Part shown: one piece after another, positions 32,168 through 41,854 of the stretch
Layout of the letters: every line of letters begins with the position of its first letter
Numbering within the stretch: the first letter of the stretch is position 1
DNA from: Alistipes sp. UBA934
GTDB taxonomy: Bacteria > Bacteroidota > Bacteroidia > Bacteroidales > Rikenellaceae
Assembly (NCBI GenBank): GCA_002293535.1
Contig: DBDK01000001.1
Coordinates: 32,379 to 96,378, forward strand
Reading direction: 5' to 3'
DNA: 64,000 bases
Made by a program: the position numbers and the translations under genes
Notes under the pieces: model-generated
The model's database searches: none
The model's input: only the letters and a program-made list of their open reading frames with translations
Told to the model about the DNA's origin: nothing

Positions 32168-33838
32168 ATGAATTGGCTGGGAGAACTTTTTGTCGGCGGA
32201 GGCATCGCGCACTCCATTCTTGTGATAGCGCTGGTGGTCGCTGTCGGCACTGCATTGGGTAAGGTTAAAGTCGCAGGTATCTCACTGGGTGTCACGTGGA
32301 TACTGTTTGCCGGCATCGCCGCATCACATTTTGGAATGATCCTCCAGGCAGATGTTCTTCATTTCGTTAAGGAATTCGGCCTTATTTTGTTCATCTTCGC
32401 ATTGGGGCTTCAGGTTGGGCCTGGTTTCTTCGCTTCGTTCAAAAAAGGAGGGCTTAGTCTCATTGGTTATGCTATTGGTATTGTGGCACTTGGCGTTGCT
32501 GCGACAGCTGTTATCGCCGTTGTGACCCACACCCCGATCTCCACGATGACAGGTGTTATGTCGGGTGCGGTAACAAACACTCCCGGACTCGGAGCTGCCC
32601 AAACCGCTTTCGGCGATATGCATCACGGAACTATGGATCCCTCCATCGCGAACGGTTACGCCGTTGCCTATCCAATTGGTGCTGTGGGAGTTATCCTGTG
32701 TTTTTTGTTGTTTAAGGCTATTTTCAGGGTGCGATTGGACGGCGAGACTCAGGCCCTGGTAGCCGAATCTGCCGACGGACACCACACCGAAAGACTTTCT
32801 ATCCAGCTGACTAACACCAACTTAATGGGTCGTACGGTTATGGAGGCCAAGTCGTTTATCAACCGCAGGTTCATCATTTCGCGCGTGCGCCACTCTTCGG
32901 GCGAGATTGAGATCGCCTCTTCTGCCACCATTCTCGGCGAGGGCGATAAATTGCTGATCATCTGCGATGAAGCCGATCGCGATGCCATAATGACCTTCTT
33001 CGGCACTCCGACGACCGACCTTAAACCCGGCGACTGGGTAAAACTCGACACTCACTTTATTTCCAAGCCCGTCATAGTCACAAAGTCCAATCTCAACGGC
33101 AAACGCCTTGGTTCTCTGCGACTTCGCAATACCTACGGTGTGAACATCACTCGCGTTGCGCGTGCCGGTATCGAGCTTGTGGCCTCACCGGAATTGGAGC
33201 TGCAAGTGGGTGATAAACTGACAGTCGTGGGCACCGAAGAGGCCATCGCTTCGGCTGCGGAGTTCCTTGGCAACTCTGTTAAACGCCTCAATCATCCAAA
33301 CCTCATCGCCATTTTCGTAGGCATCACCCTTGGCGTTTTGATCGGCTCTATTCCATTTTTCGTTCCAGGAATGCCCGAACCGTTGAAGCTCGGTTTGGCC
33401 GGTGGGCCGCTCATCGTCGCAATCCTCATCGGTCGCTTCGGACCACACTACAAAATGGTGACTTACACCACAATGAGTGCCAATTTAATGCTACGCGAGG
33501 TCGGTATTTCGCTGTTCCTTGCTTGCGTCGGATTGGGTGCGGGTGAGACGTTCGTTGCCAGCATTGTCAGTGGAGGTTACTGGTGGATTTTATACGGCGC
33601 CATCATCACGATCGTCCCGATACTGATCGTTGCACTTCCCGTGCGCGCGTTCCGTAAGATGAACTATTTCAGACTGATAGGTCTCGTCGCCGGCGCTCAG
33701 ACCAACCCTATGGCACTCGCTTATGCCAACTCTCTCGGCGGTAATGACCAGGCTTCCGTGGCCTATTCGACGGTCTATCCGTTCACAATGTTCTTGCGCA
33801 TTCTCGCCGCGCAAGTACTGGTGATGCTGGCATTCTAA
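32168..33838 (+). CDS. AspT/YidE/YbjL-family transporter with RCK domains
   Basis: 556-residue membrane protein: an N-terminal set of membrane helices containing LILFIFALGLQVGPGFF, then two RCK (TrkA-C) regulatory domains (~residues 200-370; e.g. LIICDEADRDAIMTFFG and KLTVVGTEEAIASA), then a second helix set with AGGPLIVAILIGRFGPHY and QTNPMALAYANSLGGNDQ. This duplicated architecture is that of the aspartate:alanine exchanger superfamily. Substrate unknown. Its stop overlaps the stop of the AddA-like gene by 3-4 bases. Confidence 0.9.
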   Translation: MNWLGELFVGGGIAHSILVIALVVAVGTALGKVKVAGISLGVTWILFAGIAASHFGMILQADVLHFVKEFGLILFIFALGLQVGPGFFASFKKGGLSLIGYAIGIVALGVAATAVIAVVTHTPISTMTGVMSGAVTNTPGLGAAQTAFGDMHHGTMDPSIANGYAVAYPIGAVGVILCFLLFKAIFRVRLDGETQALVAESADGHHTERLSIQLTNTNLMGRTVMEAKSFINRRFIISRVRHSSGEIEIASSATILGEGDKLLIICDEADRDAIMTFFGTPTTDLKPGDWVKLDTHFISKPVIVTKSNLNGKRLGSLRLRNTYGVNITRVARAGIELVASPELELQVGDKLTVVGTEEAIASAAEFLGNSVKRLNHPNLIAIFVGITLGVLIGSIPFFVPGMPEPLKLGLAGGPLIVAILIGRFGPHYKMVTYTTMSANLMLREVGISLFLACVGLGAGETFVASIVSGGYWWILYGAIITIVPILIVALPVRAFRKMNYFRLIGLVAGAQTNPMALAYANSLGGNDQASVAYSTVYPFTMFLRILAAQVLVMLAF

Positions 33839-36609
33839 ACTTTTTCGATTTTGTCAAGGGCGACATACCAGATATGCCCTTCCGGCTCGTAACCCATTTC
33901 GCTTAGCAGCGTCATATAGGTTCGCATCTGAGAAACGTATTCCGCCCGCTTTACGGCGCCGAATTTGTAATCCACAACCACCGCTCGCTTACCCTTGATC
34001 ATCACTCTGTCAGGGCGTTTTGTCGATGCAGTTCCTGGTAAAATGATTCCTGCTTCGCTGTGAATTTCGTCCCAATCCGTATCGAACCACTCACGGACGA
34101 GAGAGTTATTCGGCATCCTCTCCAGTGCCTTTTGGATGTCGTCCGCGCTCGTAGCTCTTTCAAAAGCCTTATGCATCTCCACACCGTGATCGCGCTCGCC
34201 CGAAGCTATTTTGAGCTTCACCTTCGCATCCGGCCGCGCTGTATGGTAAGTCGTTAAAGCCGTGCTCCCGGAATCTTCGCGCGTAACAGGATGAGTCGGT
34301 TGCCCGAATTCCAGTACCTCGCCACTCATCGCTCCTTTGCCCGTCTTCACTCCCAAAACACTGCATAGCATATTCCCAACCGTATCCTTTCCCAGTCTGG
34401 TATTCAGCGACGACATCAGATGTAGCTCGTCTTCAGCGCGCGTGACGGCAACGTAGAACAGATTCAAAGCGTCGATGTGAGCTAACACCTGCTCACGATA
34501 GTAGTCCGGGGCAAAGTGCGATTCAGCCATCAACTTCTTGTAATTCAGCGGCATAGCGCCAAGCTCGTCAAGTTCATCCTCTCCCTTCGCCTCTGCCCAC
34601 ACCACCATCTGCCGACCACGCGTATCCGGCCCCATCTTCCACGACAGGAAGGGGACTATAACTGCCTTGTACTGAAGCCCTTTCGACTTATGTATCGTGC
34701 TTATCGTAATGGCATTACTTCGACCTTGCATCGTTATGGAAGCCGCCGCACCACGCTCGTTCCACCACTTCAAAAACAGCGGAACGTCGGCCACGTGTCG
34801 CGCCGAAAAGGTTGTTATTTGTTGATGAAGTGCTTGAATATAAGCTATTTCAGTCGAACGACCCGAAAGCCCGAATCGTAATACGATCTCCTCGAAAGCA
34901 TCTTCAGTAGAGAGCCCTACAAGGCGTTTAAAAAACCCTACATCATCCGATGACAACTGCTCTCCAAAATCGCGCCCCAGCCACTGATTGAAAATAGCCC
35001 GCTGAATAGAGTCGTCAGGCGTCACAGCCAGCGACAGACAGGCTATTATAAATCGCGAAACAGCCGACGCACCCACCGTCAGAGCTTCGCTGGTCAGCAC
35101 ATCGTAAGTATATGGTGACGAGGGATTTGCGTGCTTATACGCGAGCAGCATTCGAGCCACTTGAGCCCCCTGCGTATTGGAGCGCACGAGCACTGCTATA
35201 TCGCCCGCTGCAAATCCACGCGACTGCAATTCCTCGATCCGCTCGATCACCGGCGGCGTGTATTTCCCCTCCTCGTCTTTGCCGTAAAGCGTAAACGTGA
35301 CATAGCCTCCCTGAGCCTCCGGACGTGGCTTTTGCGTATGCCCCACGTAAGCTTCGGCTAACAAATCTGTCATCTCAGAGGCTAACTCACTGTCGATCGT
35401 TCTGTCTACCAACGCCTTGGATATCATCGAGTTAAGCTCAGTATTTCCTGCCTGAGCAAGCAACCCCACGGCTCTGTTATTGAACTCAACCACACGCGGC
35501 AGGCTCCTGTAATTCGTATCCAATGATTCTGCTTCGATCCGATCTTCGCCAAATTGCTCACGCACCTTTCGCGAAAGAATCTGCCAATCGCCTCCACGCC
35601 AACGATATATGGCCTGCTTGATGTCACCGATCAGCATCACCGGTTCCCCCTCTTCACTCGCGACGGCATTGTGCAAAAGCGGCACGAAATTGTCCCATTG
35701 CGCGCCCGAAGTATCCTGAAATTCATCTATATAGAATCGCGAGAAGTAACTGCCGGCTTTCTCGAAAATGAACGGCGCATCGTTACCCTCCACCAACCGC
35801 GCAATCACACGGTTGGTCTCGGCAATGGGCACTATGTTCTCCTCACGACAAATAACCTCTATTCTCTGCTGTAAGTCGCTTAAAAGCATAAAGTTGCGAT
35901 AATTCTCTCGCAACAACTGTACACTTGCCCTCAGACGCGGATCGTCCGAAGATTCCCCGCGGGCAGACAGTGCCTCGATCAGCGAGGTGGTTTGCTCTCG
36001 GCCGGAGGCTTCGGTGTTTCCACGAGCGCGAGCATAATTTTCGCCGAACAGCTCCTTTCCCAACACAATTAGTGGCTCGCGAATATCCCAGCGTTTCCCT
36101 TCATCGAGATTTTGGCGCGCAAGAGCAAACAGTCGGCGTTGCAGGTCGGCATCCCCTGTACTGTCGGCAATGAGAACGTCTGCGGCCATCTCTAACAGCG
36201 AGTCGGTCTCCAGTTCGAGGTTGAAATTCAGCTCCACGCCCAACTCACGAATGAATCCGCGAATGAGTCGTTGGAAAAAACGGTCGATCGTAAAAACTGC
36301 AAAACGGCTATAGTCGTGCAGTATAAGCCTTTGAACTTCAGCCGCGCGCGTACGAATTTTCGCCTCATCGAAACCCGGAAGTTCTGCCATTAGCCGTTCC
36401 AAATAAGGGCTCTTCTCCCCCACCGCGAGTTCGTGTAGCCGTTCCAAAATGCGAGAGCGCATCTCCTCTGTAGCCTTGTTCGTGAAGGTCACAGCCAGAA
36501 TATGTCGATACAAGACAGGGTCGGCAATGACGCTACGAACGTACTCATACGCAAGCCTATACGTCTTCCCCGACCCTGCCGAAGCACCGATAATTTTCAC
36601 ACTGCCCAT
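33835..36609 (-). CDS. AddA-like UvrD-family helicase with nuclease domain
   Basis: 924 residues. Walker A ASAGSGKTYRLAYEY near residue 9, motif II YIDEFQDTSGAQWDNF, motif III GDIKQAIYRWRGGDW, motif V ISTIHKSKGLQYKAVIVPF, then VAVTRAEDELHL. The C-terminus carries a PD-(D/E)XK nuclease end with RPDRVMIKGKRAVVVDYKFG. This fits the RecB/AddA subunit that resects double-strand breaks; the AddB partner is not next to it. TACCTTTG (36617-36624) lies 7 nt upstream of the ATG. Confidence 0.88.
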   Translation of the reverse strand: MGSVKIIGASAGSGKTYRLAYEYVRSVIADPVLYRHILAVTFTNKATEEMRSRILERLHELAVGEKSPYLERLMAELPGFDEAKIRTRAAEVQRLILHDYSRFAVFTIDRFFQRLIRGFIRELGVELNFNLELETDSLLEMAADVLIADSTGDADLQRRLFALARQNLDEGKRWDIREPLIVLGKELFGENYARARGNTEASGREQTTSLIEALSARGESSDDPRLRASVQLLRENYRNFMLLSDLQQRIEVICREENIVPIAETNRVIARLVEGNDAPFIFEKAGSYFSRFYIDEFQDTSGAQWDNFVPLLHNAVASEEGEPVMLIGDIKQAIYRWRGGDWQILSRKVREQFGEDRIEAESLDTNYRSLPRVVEFNNRAVGLLAQAGNTELNSMISKALVDRTIDSELASEMTDLLAEAYVGHTQKPRPEAQGGYVTFTLYGKDEEGKYTPPVIERIEELQSRGFAAGDIAVLVRSNTQGAQVARMLLAYKHANPSSPYTYDVLTSEALTVGASAVSRFIIACLSLAVTPDDSIQRAIFNQWLGRDFGEQLSSDDVGFFKRLVGLSTEDAFEEIVLRFGLSGRSTEIAYIQALHQQITTFSARHVADVPLFLKWWNERGAAASITMQGRSNAITISTIHKSKGLQYKAVIVPFLSWKMGPDTRGRQMVVWAEAKGEDELDELGAMPLNYKKLMAESHFAPDYYREQVLAHIDALNLFYVAVTRAEDELHLMSSLNTRLGKDTVGNMLCSVLGVKTGKGAMSGEVLEFGQPTHPVTREDSGSTALTTYHTARPDAKVKLKIASGERDHGVEMHKAFERATSADDIQKALERMPNNSLVREWFDTDWDEIHSEAGIILPGTASTKRPDRVMIKGKRAVVVDYKFGAVKRAEYVSQMRTYMTLLSEMGYEPEGHIWYVALDKIEKV

Positions 36610-36616
36610 CTAAGGG

Positions 36617-36624
36617 CAAAGGTA
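36617..36624 (-). promoter_or_regulatory. -7 promoter element of the AddA-like gene
   Basis: TACCTTTG squeezed between the stop of the DUF937-like gene and the ATG at 36609, 7 nt away. Confidence 0.6.
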
Positions 36625-36625
36625 A

Positions 36626-37015
36626 TCATTTCTTTCCGAAAAGTCCGCCCAATGCACCAGCCACACTCTGCGGGTTAAATGCCGGTTTAGCAGGATCGTT
36701 CACGTGCTTGCCCAGTAGTGACATAACTGCTGGAATCACCGTACCTGCAATCGTCTGAGCCACAGTGGGACTCAATCCGACTTTGGATGTAAGTGCCGAA
36801 ACAACGCTCGACGAAAGGCCACTGGTCGCGCTTGCAGACCCACCGCCCAACAACGATCCAAGGGCCGCAGGCGTTGCAAATTTGCCCAAGCCGCTCATTA
36901 GAGACGATGCAGTGGTCTCAACCACAGCGCTTTGTTTTTCTGCAGGAATACCGTTGATCCCGCCGATTGATTTTGCCACCTGATCTTTGACCAGGCCTAA
37001 CATTTGTTCAAACAT
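36626..37015 (-). CDS. DUF937/YidB-like protein
   Basis: 129 residues, mostly Ala/Gly/Ser-rich helices: MFEQMLGLVKDQVAKSIGG, LMSGLGKFATPAALGSLLGGG, VVSALTSKVGLSPTVAQTIAGTVIPAVMSLLGKH, ending ALGGLFGKK. This is the look of the DUF937/YidB family of unknown function. No signal peptide. 4 nt downstream of the ABC transporter gene, so cotranscribed with it. Confidence 0.75.
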   Translation of the reverse strand: MFEQMLGLVKDQVAKSIGGINGIPAEKQSAVVETTASSLMSGLGKFATPAALGSLLGGGSASATSGLSSSVVSALTSKVGLSPTVAQTIAGTVIPAVMSLLGKHVNDPAKPAFNPQSVAGALGGLFGKK

Positions 37016-37019
37016 AGCT

Positions 37020-38807
37020 TTAATCGTTAAGTGATTTTGTGATCTTGTCTATGTTCAAACTGCGTGCCATAGCGTCGAAAATGCTGCGATAAGTTCCGCC
37101 GGCAATGTGGTGCAATTCGTCGTGGGTGCCGTGTTCGACGATGCGTCCTTTTTGCATCACGTAAATCATATCACTATCAATGATTTGCGAGATGCTATGT
37201 GAGATGATGACAACAGTGCGGTTTTGCTTGATGGCATCCAGACTTGCCTTGATCTGCTCGGTCGAAATCGCATCGAGGCTTGCGGTGGGCTCGTCGAGGA
37301 AAACTATGGGCGGATTCTTAAGGAACATACGTGCGATGGCGATTTTTTGTTGCTGGCCGCCGGAAAGACGCATAGCCGAAGTGTCGTAACCATCTGGCAA
37401 CGACAGGATTTGTTCGTGTAGATAAGCTTTCCGCGCAGCATCCTCGACTTGAGCCAGCGTTGCATCGGGATTGCCATAACGTATATTTTCGAGCACCGTA
37501 CCGCTAAAGATGTGGTTCTTTTGCAGCACCAGGCCTATGTTATCTCTCAAAGTGTCTGTATCGTAGTCGTTCAGCGACACTCCATCGAGCAGGATCTCGC
37601 CCTTGTCCGGAACGTAAAACTTGTCCAACAGGTTAATAAGCGTGCTTTTACCGGCGCCCGAAAGCCCCACCAGTGCCGTGATTTTTCCGGGACAAATCTC
37701 CATCTTTATGTCAAAAAGTGTCGGTTCCGCGTTGTCGGGATAGGTGAAATACACATCACGTATCGAGAAATGGCCATTGACCTTAACCGGTTTATAATCC
37801 CCCGACGGTTCGATCTCGCGGTCGGCGTTCAGCGTGTCGAAAAAGCTCTCCGAGTATATCAGCGCATCATTCATCTGGTCGTAGATGCGGTGCAGTTGGC
37901 GGATCGGGGCAGTAACGTTGTTGAAAAGCAAGATGTGGAACATTATCGCACCGATCGTCATCTGTCCGGTAAGTACCAGATAGGCAGTGAGGATGATGAT
38001 CACCACGACCCCGAATTGCTCGATGAAACTCTTCAGACCGTCGAACAGGAAGTTGATTCGGCGCGTTTTCATCTGGGCCTCGGTGAGATCGAGCTGCAGG
38101 CCCAGCTGTTTCCGTGCCTCAAGTTCTTCACTTGTAAACGATTTGATGACCGTAATGGAGTCGAAAATACTGAGGATGCCCTGGCTTTTCACCTCGCGTA
38201 AGTCCTTGATGTTGCGACGCGTACCTTTCAGTTTATTGGCCTGGGACGTGCTTGCCCAAAAGTAGACAGGCACTATACAAAGCCCCACGAGACCGACCCA
38301 AAAGTTGGCTTGGAACATCATAACAAGCGCCACAATGGAAGATGCGAACAGTGGCAGAATGTCAATAAAGAAGCTCTGGACTAACTTCGAAAGGCTCTCG
38401 ATTCCTCGGTCGATTCGAGTCTGGAGCTTGCCCGACTGGTTCCCGCTCGTTGTAAAGAAAGCCAGCCTATAGGTCATCACCTTCTCGATCACCGCTTGCG
38501 CCAGATCTCTCGACACGAAGATTCTCAGTTTCTCGCCATAGAGTTTTTGCCCATATTGGATAACAGCGCTTACGAGTTCCTTGCCGATGAGTATTACTGT
38601 GATAATCAGCAGAATATGCATCCCCTCGGCCAATCCCTTATGGGCTTCGAGCAGCGCTGCAATTTGATCCACCGCATAGCGCAACACCCAAGCATTGACC
38701 TGCGCCGTTAGCGAGCCCACCAGCGTAAGGCTCAAGGTCAGCACGACCAGCCACTTATACGGCCGGACGAACGCCCAAATATTTCGCAACAGCGCCCCTA
38801 AAGACAT
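37020..38807 (-). CDS. ABC exporter, fused permease-ATPase
   Basis: 595 residues: an N-terminal six-helix type-1 exporter domain (~1-320) and a C-terminal ATPase with Walker A GLSGAGKST, Q-loop LQKNHIF, signature LSGGQQQK, Walker B PPIVFLDEPTASLD and switch HSIS. A homodimeric half-transporter; lipid, peptide or drug export is possible and the substrate cannot be read from the sequence. secDF lies 21 nt upstream. Confidence 0.93.
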   Translation of the reverse strand: MSLGALLRNIWAFVRPYKWLVVLTLSLTLVGSLTAQVNAWVLRYAVDQIAALLEAHKGLAEGMHILLIITVILIGKELVSAVIQYGQKLYGEKLRIFVSRDLAQAVIEKVMTYRLAFFTTSGNQSGKLQTRIDRGIESLSKLVQSFFIDILPLFASSIVALVMMFQANFWVGLVGLCIVPVYFWASTSQANKLKGTRRNIKDLREVKSQGILSIFDSITVIKSFTSEELEARKQLGLQLDLTEAQMKTRRINFLFDGLKSFIEQFGVVVIIILTAYLVLTGQMTIGAIMFHILLFNNVTAPIRQLHRIYDQMNDALIYSESFFDTLNADREIEPSGDYKPVKVNGHFSIRDVYFTYPDNAEPTLFDIKMEICPGKITALVGLSGAGKSTLINLLDKFYVPDKGEILLDGVSLNDYDTDTLRDNIGLVLQKNHIFSGTVLENIRYGNPDATLAQVEDAARKAYLHEQILSLPDGYDTSAMRLSGGQQQKIAIARMFLKNPPIVFLDEPTASLDAISTEQIKASLDAIKQNRTVVIISHSISQIIDSDMIYVMQKGRIVEHGTHDELHHIAGGTYRSIFDAMARSLNIDKITKSLND

Positions 38808-38828
38808 CGCTCCGGGCCTCCGCGCCCG

Positions 38829-41789
38829 TTATTTCTTTTTCTTAACCTCGCCGTTCTTCATCATATCGTAAGCAACCGGCGTGGCCACAAATACCGAAGA
38901 GTAGGTTCCCACGACGACCCCGACCAACAGCGCAAGGATGAACCCGCGTATCACCGTACCACCGAACAGGAAGATGGCCAACAGTGTAACAAGAGTAGTT
39001 CCCGATGCGTTCAGTGTACGTCCAAGGGTCGAGTTGATGGCGCCGTTGATATTATCGTACATCGAGCGTTTCGGATAGAGTGTTCGGTATTCGCGGATAC
39101 GGTCGAAGATCACCACCGTATCGTTGATCGAATAACCGATAATGGTCAGGATCGCCGCAATAAACGACTGGTCGATTTCGAGTGAAAACGGGAACACGCC
39201 CCAGAATAGCGAAAACAGTCCGAATACGATTATTGCATTGTGTGTCAGTGAAATCACCGCACCCATACCCCATTGCCAGTTGCGGAAGCGCATCAGGATG
39301 TATAATCCGATCGCTAAAAGGCTCAGGATTACAGCCCAGGTAGCTTTTACCGTAATCTCGTTGGCCACACTTGGGCCCACCTTGTCACTCTGGATCACAC
39401 CATAGATAACCTCCTGAGTACTATTGAACTGATCGAGTGTCAGCGGCGTTGCGAAGAGCGGATTTAGCGCTTCCCACAGCAGTTCGTTCACCTTTGCGGT
39501 AGCCTCGTCGCTATCGTCGTCGAACAGATACTGGGTCATAATTCGCTTGTCGGTGCCTTCGGTGCCGTAAGTTTTAACCTCGAAACTCTGTTCGGCACCC
39601 TCGGAAACAGAATCCAGAGCCGTACGAACCTCTTCGTCGCTCACCTGCCGGTCGAAATGCACAACATAAGCGCGGCCTCCGGTGAAATCGACACCCATAT
39701 TGAATCCTCTCGTGAATATCGATACGAACGTGATCAGGATCAGCACGCCGGAGATAATATACGAGTATTTACGTTTTCCGATGAAATCGAATTTTGTGTT
39801 GGTGAGGAAGTTCACGTTCCACTTGTGCGAGAAGCTCACGTTTTTGCCTTTCGAAACGCGACCGTCGATCAGCAGTCTCGTGATAAAGATCGAAGTTCCC
39901 AACGAGGTCAGGATACCTATAATAAGAGTGGTTGCAAAACCTTGTACGGGGCCTGTCCCGAAGATAAAGAGCACGATACCGGTGATGATGGTCGTCAGCT
40001 GGCCGTCGATGATAGCCGACATAGCGTTCTTGTAGCCCTCTACTACCGCGAGTCCGAGCCCCTTACCAGCTCTCAATTCCTCCTTGATACGCTCATAGAT
40101 AATCACATTGGCATCCACTGCCATACCCATCGTCAGCACGATACCGGCGATACCCGGCAGAGTGAGCACAGCACCGAACGAAACCAGCACTCCGAACAGC
40201 AGGAACACGTTCAAGATCAGTGCGACAGACGAATACCAGCCGCCCCTGTTATAGTAGAGACACATATACAGGAGCACCAACACGAATGCGAGCAGGAACG
40301 AAGTCATTCCCGAATTGATCGAATCCTGACCCAGCGACGGGCCCACAACCTGGTCTTGTATGATGCTTGCCGGAGCAGGTAATTTACCCGATTCCAGTAC
40401 GTTAGCAAGGTCGGTCGCTTCCTGAATGGTAAATTCGCCAGAAATTTGCGAGCGTCCTCCGGTGATCTCGTCATTGACCACGGGAGCCGAATAGACATAA
40501 CCGTCGAGGACAATAGCGATACACTTCCCGATATTGTCGCGCGTCAGGTTTGCCCAGGCGCGTGCGCCGGTCGAGTTCATCGCCATATCTACTTCAGCGT
40601 TCGAACCCTGCTGGCCGAAAGATCCTGTCGCATTGGTGATTACACCGCCATCCAGCGGGGCTTTCCCATCCCTTGTATTGGCGTTGATCGCATAGAGTTG
40701 AAACAGACCCGAAGCCTCATCGACAGGCTTCACACCCCACATCAGACGCAATTCTCTCGGCAACACGGAGCGAACCTGTGTCATCGCAAAGTAATCGTTC
40801 ACAGCGGCAGTATCCCTCGTTGCAGCCATCCCCACAACGGGGCCACGAACATTAGGACCAATGGGTATCAGTTTAGAGAATAAGTCGTTACGGTCGGTAT
40901 CGGGAACAAGGTCGTTTGTCACACCGGCCGCAGCGATCTCGTCGAGAATGTCAGGGTCGGAAACTTCGACTTCCGGTTCTTCGAGCACAACCTCTTCCTC
41001 GACAACATCTTGTTCTGCGTTAGCCTGTCTCGCTGTGGCCGTTGCCACCAATCGCGCCACTTCGTCGTTTGCCTGAAGCAGGGCAGGGAAAATCTCGTTG
41101 TTGTCGAACGTTGCCCAAAATTCGAGTGATGCCGTTCCTTGCAGCAGTTTACGCACACGTTCGGGTTCTTTCACACCCGGAAGTTCGATCAGCACACGCC
41201 CGTTATCCAGTCTTTGTATATTGGGGTTGGCCACACCAAAGCGGTCGATACGGTTGCGTAGCACGTTGAACGAGTTGGAGATAGCACCGTCGGTCTGTTC
41301 CCTGAGGACTCTCATCACATCTTCGTTCGAGCTCGTGGGCAGAATTTGCTCCTTAAGGTCTGGAGTATTGAAGATATATGCCAGCGGCTGGCCACCGGAA
41401 AGGCGGTCATAGGCCCGTGCAAACAGCGTTATAAAGTCGTCGCTGGAACCTGCCTGTGCAGCTCTTGCCTCGGCTACGGCAGCGTTGAAGACCGGATCCT
41501 GACTGTCGTTGGACATCGCCTTGACAACATCTTCCACCTTGATCTGCATCATCACGTTCATCCCGCCTCTCAGGTCGAGTCCCAGGTTGATCTCCCTCTC
41601 CTGACACTCTTTGTAGGTGAAGCCCAGATAGATTTTTTCGTTCCTCAGACTGTCTAAGTATGCCTGTGGGTTTTCTGTTTTTGCTGCTTTTCGTTCTGTG
41701 ATTTTTGTAGCCAGGGTGAACGACAATGAATACGCGCAGGCCAACACTAAGAGTACTGTGATGAGCCTGATAAAGCCTTTGTTTTGCAT
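38829..41789 (-). CDS. secDF: Protein translocase SecDF fusion
   Basis: 986 residues combining SecD and SecF, which use the proton gradient to pull secreted proteins out of SecYEG. The SecD part has EINLGLDLRGGMNVMMQI with the D1 box, a periplasmic head with an unusual acidic insert (AEQDVVEEEVVLEEPEVEVSD), then VLTMGMAVDANVIIYERIKEE. The SecF part begins with TRGFNMGVDFTGGRAYVV and has GYSINDTVVIFDRIRE. C-terminal basic tail EVKKKK. Fusion is usual in Bacteroidota. Confidence 0.97.
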   Translation of the reverse strand: MQNKGFIRLITVLLVLACAYSLSFTLATKITERKAAKTENPQAYLDSLRNEKIYLGFTYKECQEREINLGLDLRGGMNVMMQIKVEDVVKAMSNDSQDPVFNAAVAEARAAQAGSSDDFITLFARAYDRLSGGQPLAYIFNTPDLKEQILPTSSNEDVMRVLREQTDGAISNSFNVLRNRIDRFGVANPNIQRLDNGRVLIELPGVKEPERVRKLLQGTASLEFWATFDNNEIFPALLQANDEVARLVATATARQANAEQDVVEEEVVLEEPEVEVSDPDILDEIAAAGVTNDLVPDTDRNDLFSKLIPIGPNVRGPVVGMAATRDTAAVNDYFAMTQVRSVLPRELRLMWGVKPVDEASGLFQLYAINANTRDGKAPLDGGVITNATGSFGQQGSNAEVDMAMNSTGARAWANLTRDNIGKCIAIVLDGYVYSAPVVNDEITGGRSQISGEFTIQEATDLANVLESGKLPAPASIIQDQVVGPSLGQDSINSGMTSFLLAFVLVLLYMCLYYNRGGWYSSVALILNVFLLFGVLVSFGAVLTLPGIAGIVLTMGMAVDANVIIYERIKEELRAGKGLGLAVVEGYKNAMSAIIDGQLTTIITGIVLFIFGTGPVQGFATTLIIGILTSLGTSIFITRLLIDGRVSKGKNVSFSHKWNVNFLTNTKFDFIGKRKYSYIISGVLILITFVSIFTRGFNMGVDFTGGRAYVVHFDRQVSDEEVRTALDSVSEGAEQSFEVKTYGTEGTDKRIMTQYLFDDDSDEATAKVNELLWEALNPLFATPLTLDQFNSTQEVIYGVIQSDKVGPSVANEITVKATWAVILSLLAIGLYILMRFRNWQWGMGAVISLTHNAIIVFGLFSLFWGVFPFSLEIDQSFIAAILTIIGYSINDTVVIFDRIREYRTLYPKRSMYDNINGAINSTLGRTLNASGTTLVTLLAIFLFGGTVIRGFILALLVGVVVGTYSSVFVATPVAYDMMKNGEVKKKK

Positions 41790-41828
41790 TTTTATCTAAG
41801 TTTTATTGTTGTCCGGATATATAGAGCG

Positions 41829-41836
41829 CAAAAGTA
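41829..41836 (-). promoter_or_regulatory. -7 promoter element of secDF
   Basis: TACTTTTG on the minus strand, 39 nt before the secDF start codon. Confidence 0.5.
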
Positions 41837-41854
41837 GTAAAAAGTTTTCAAATT

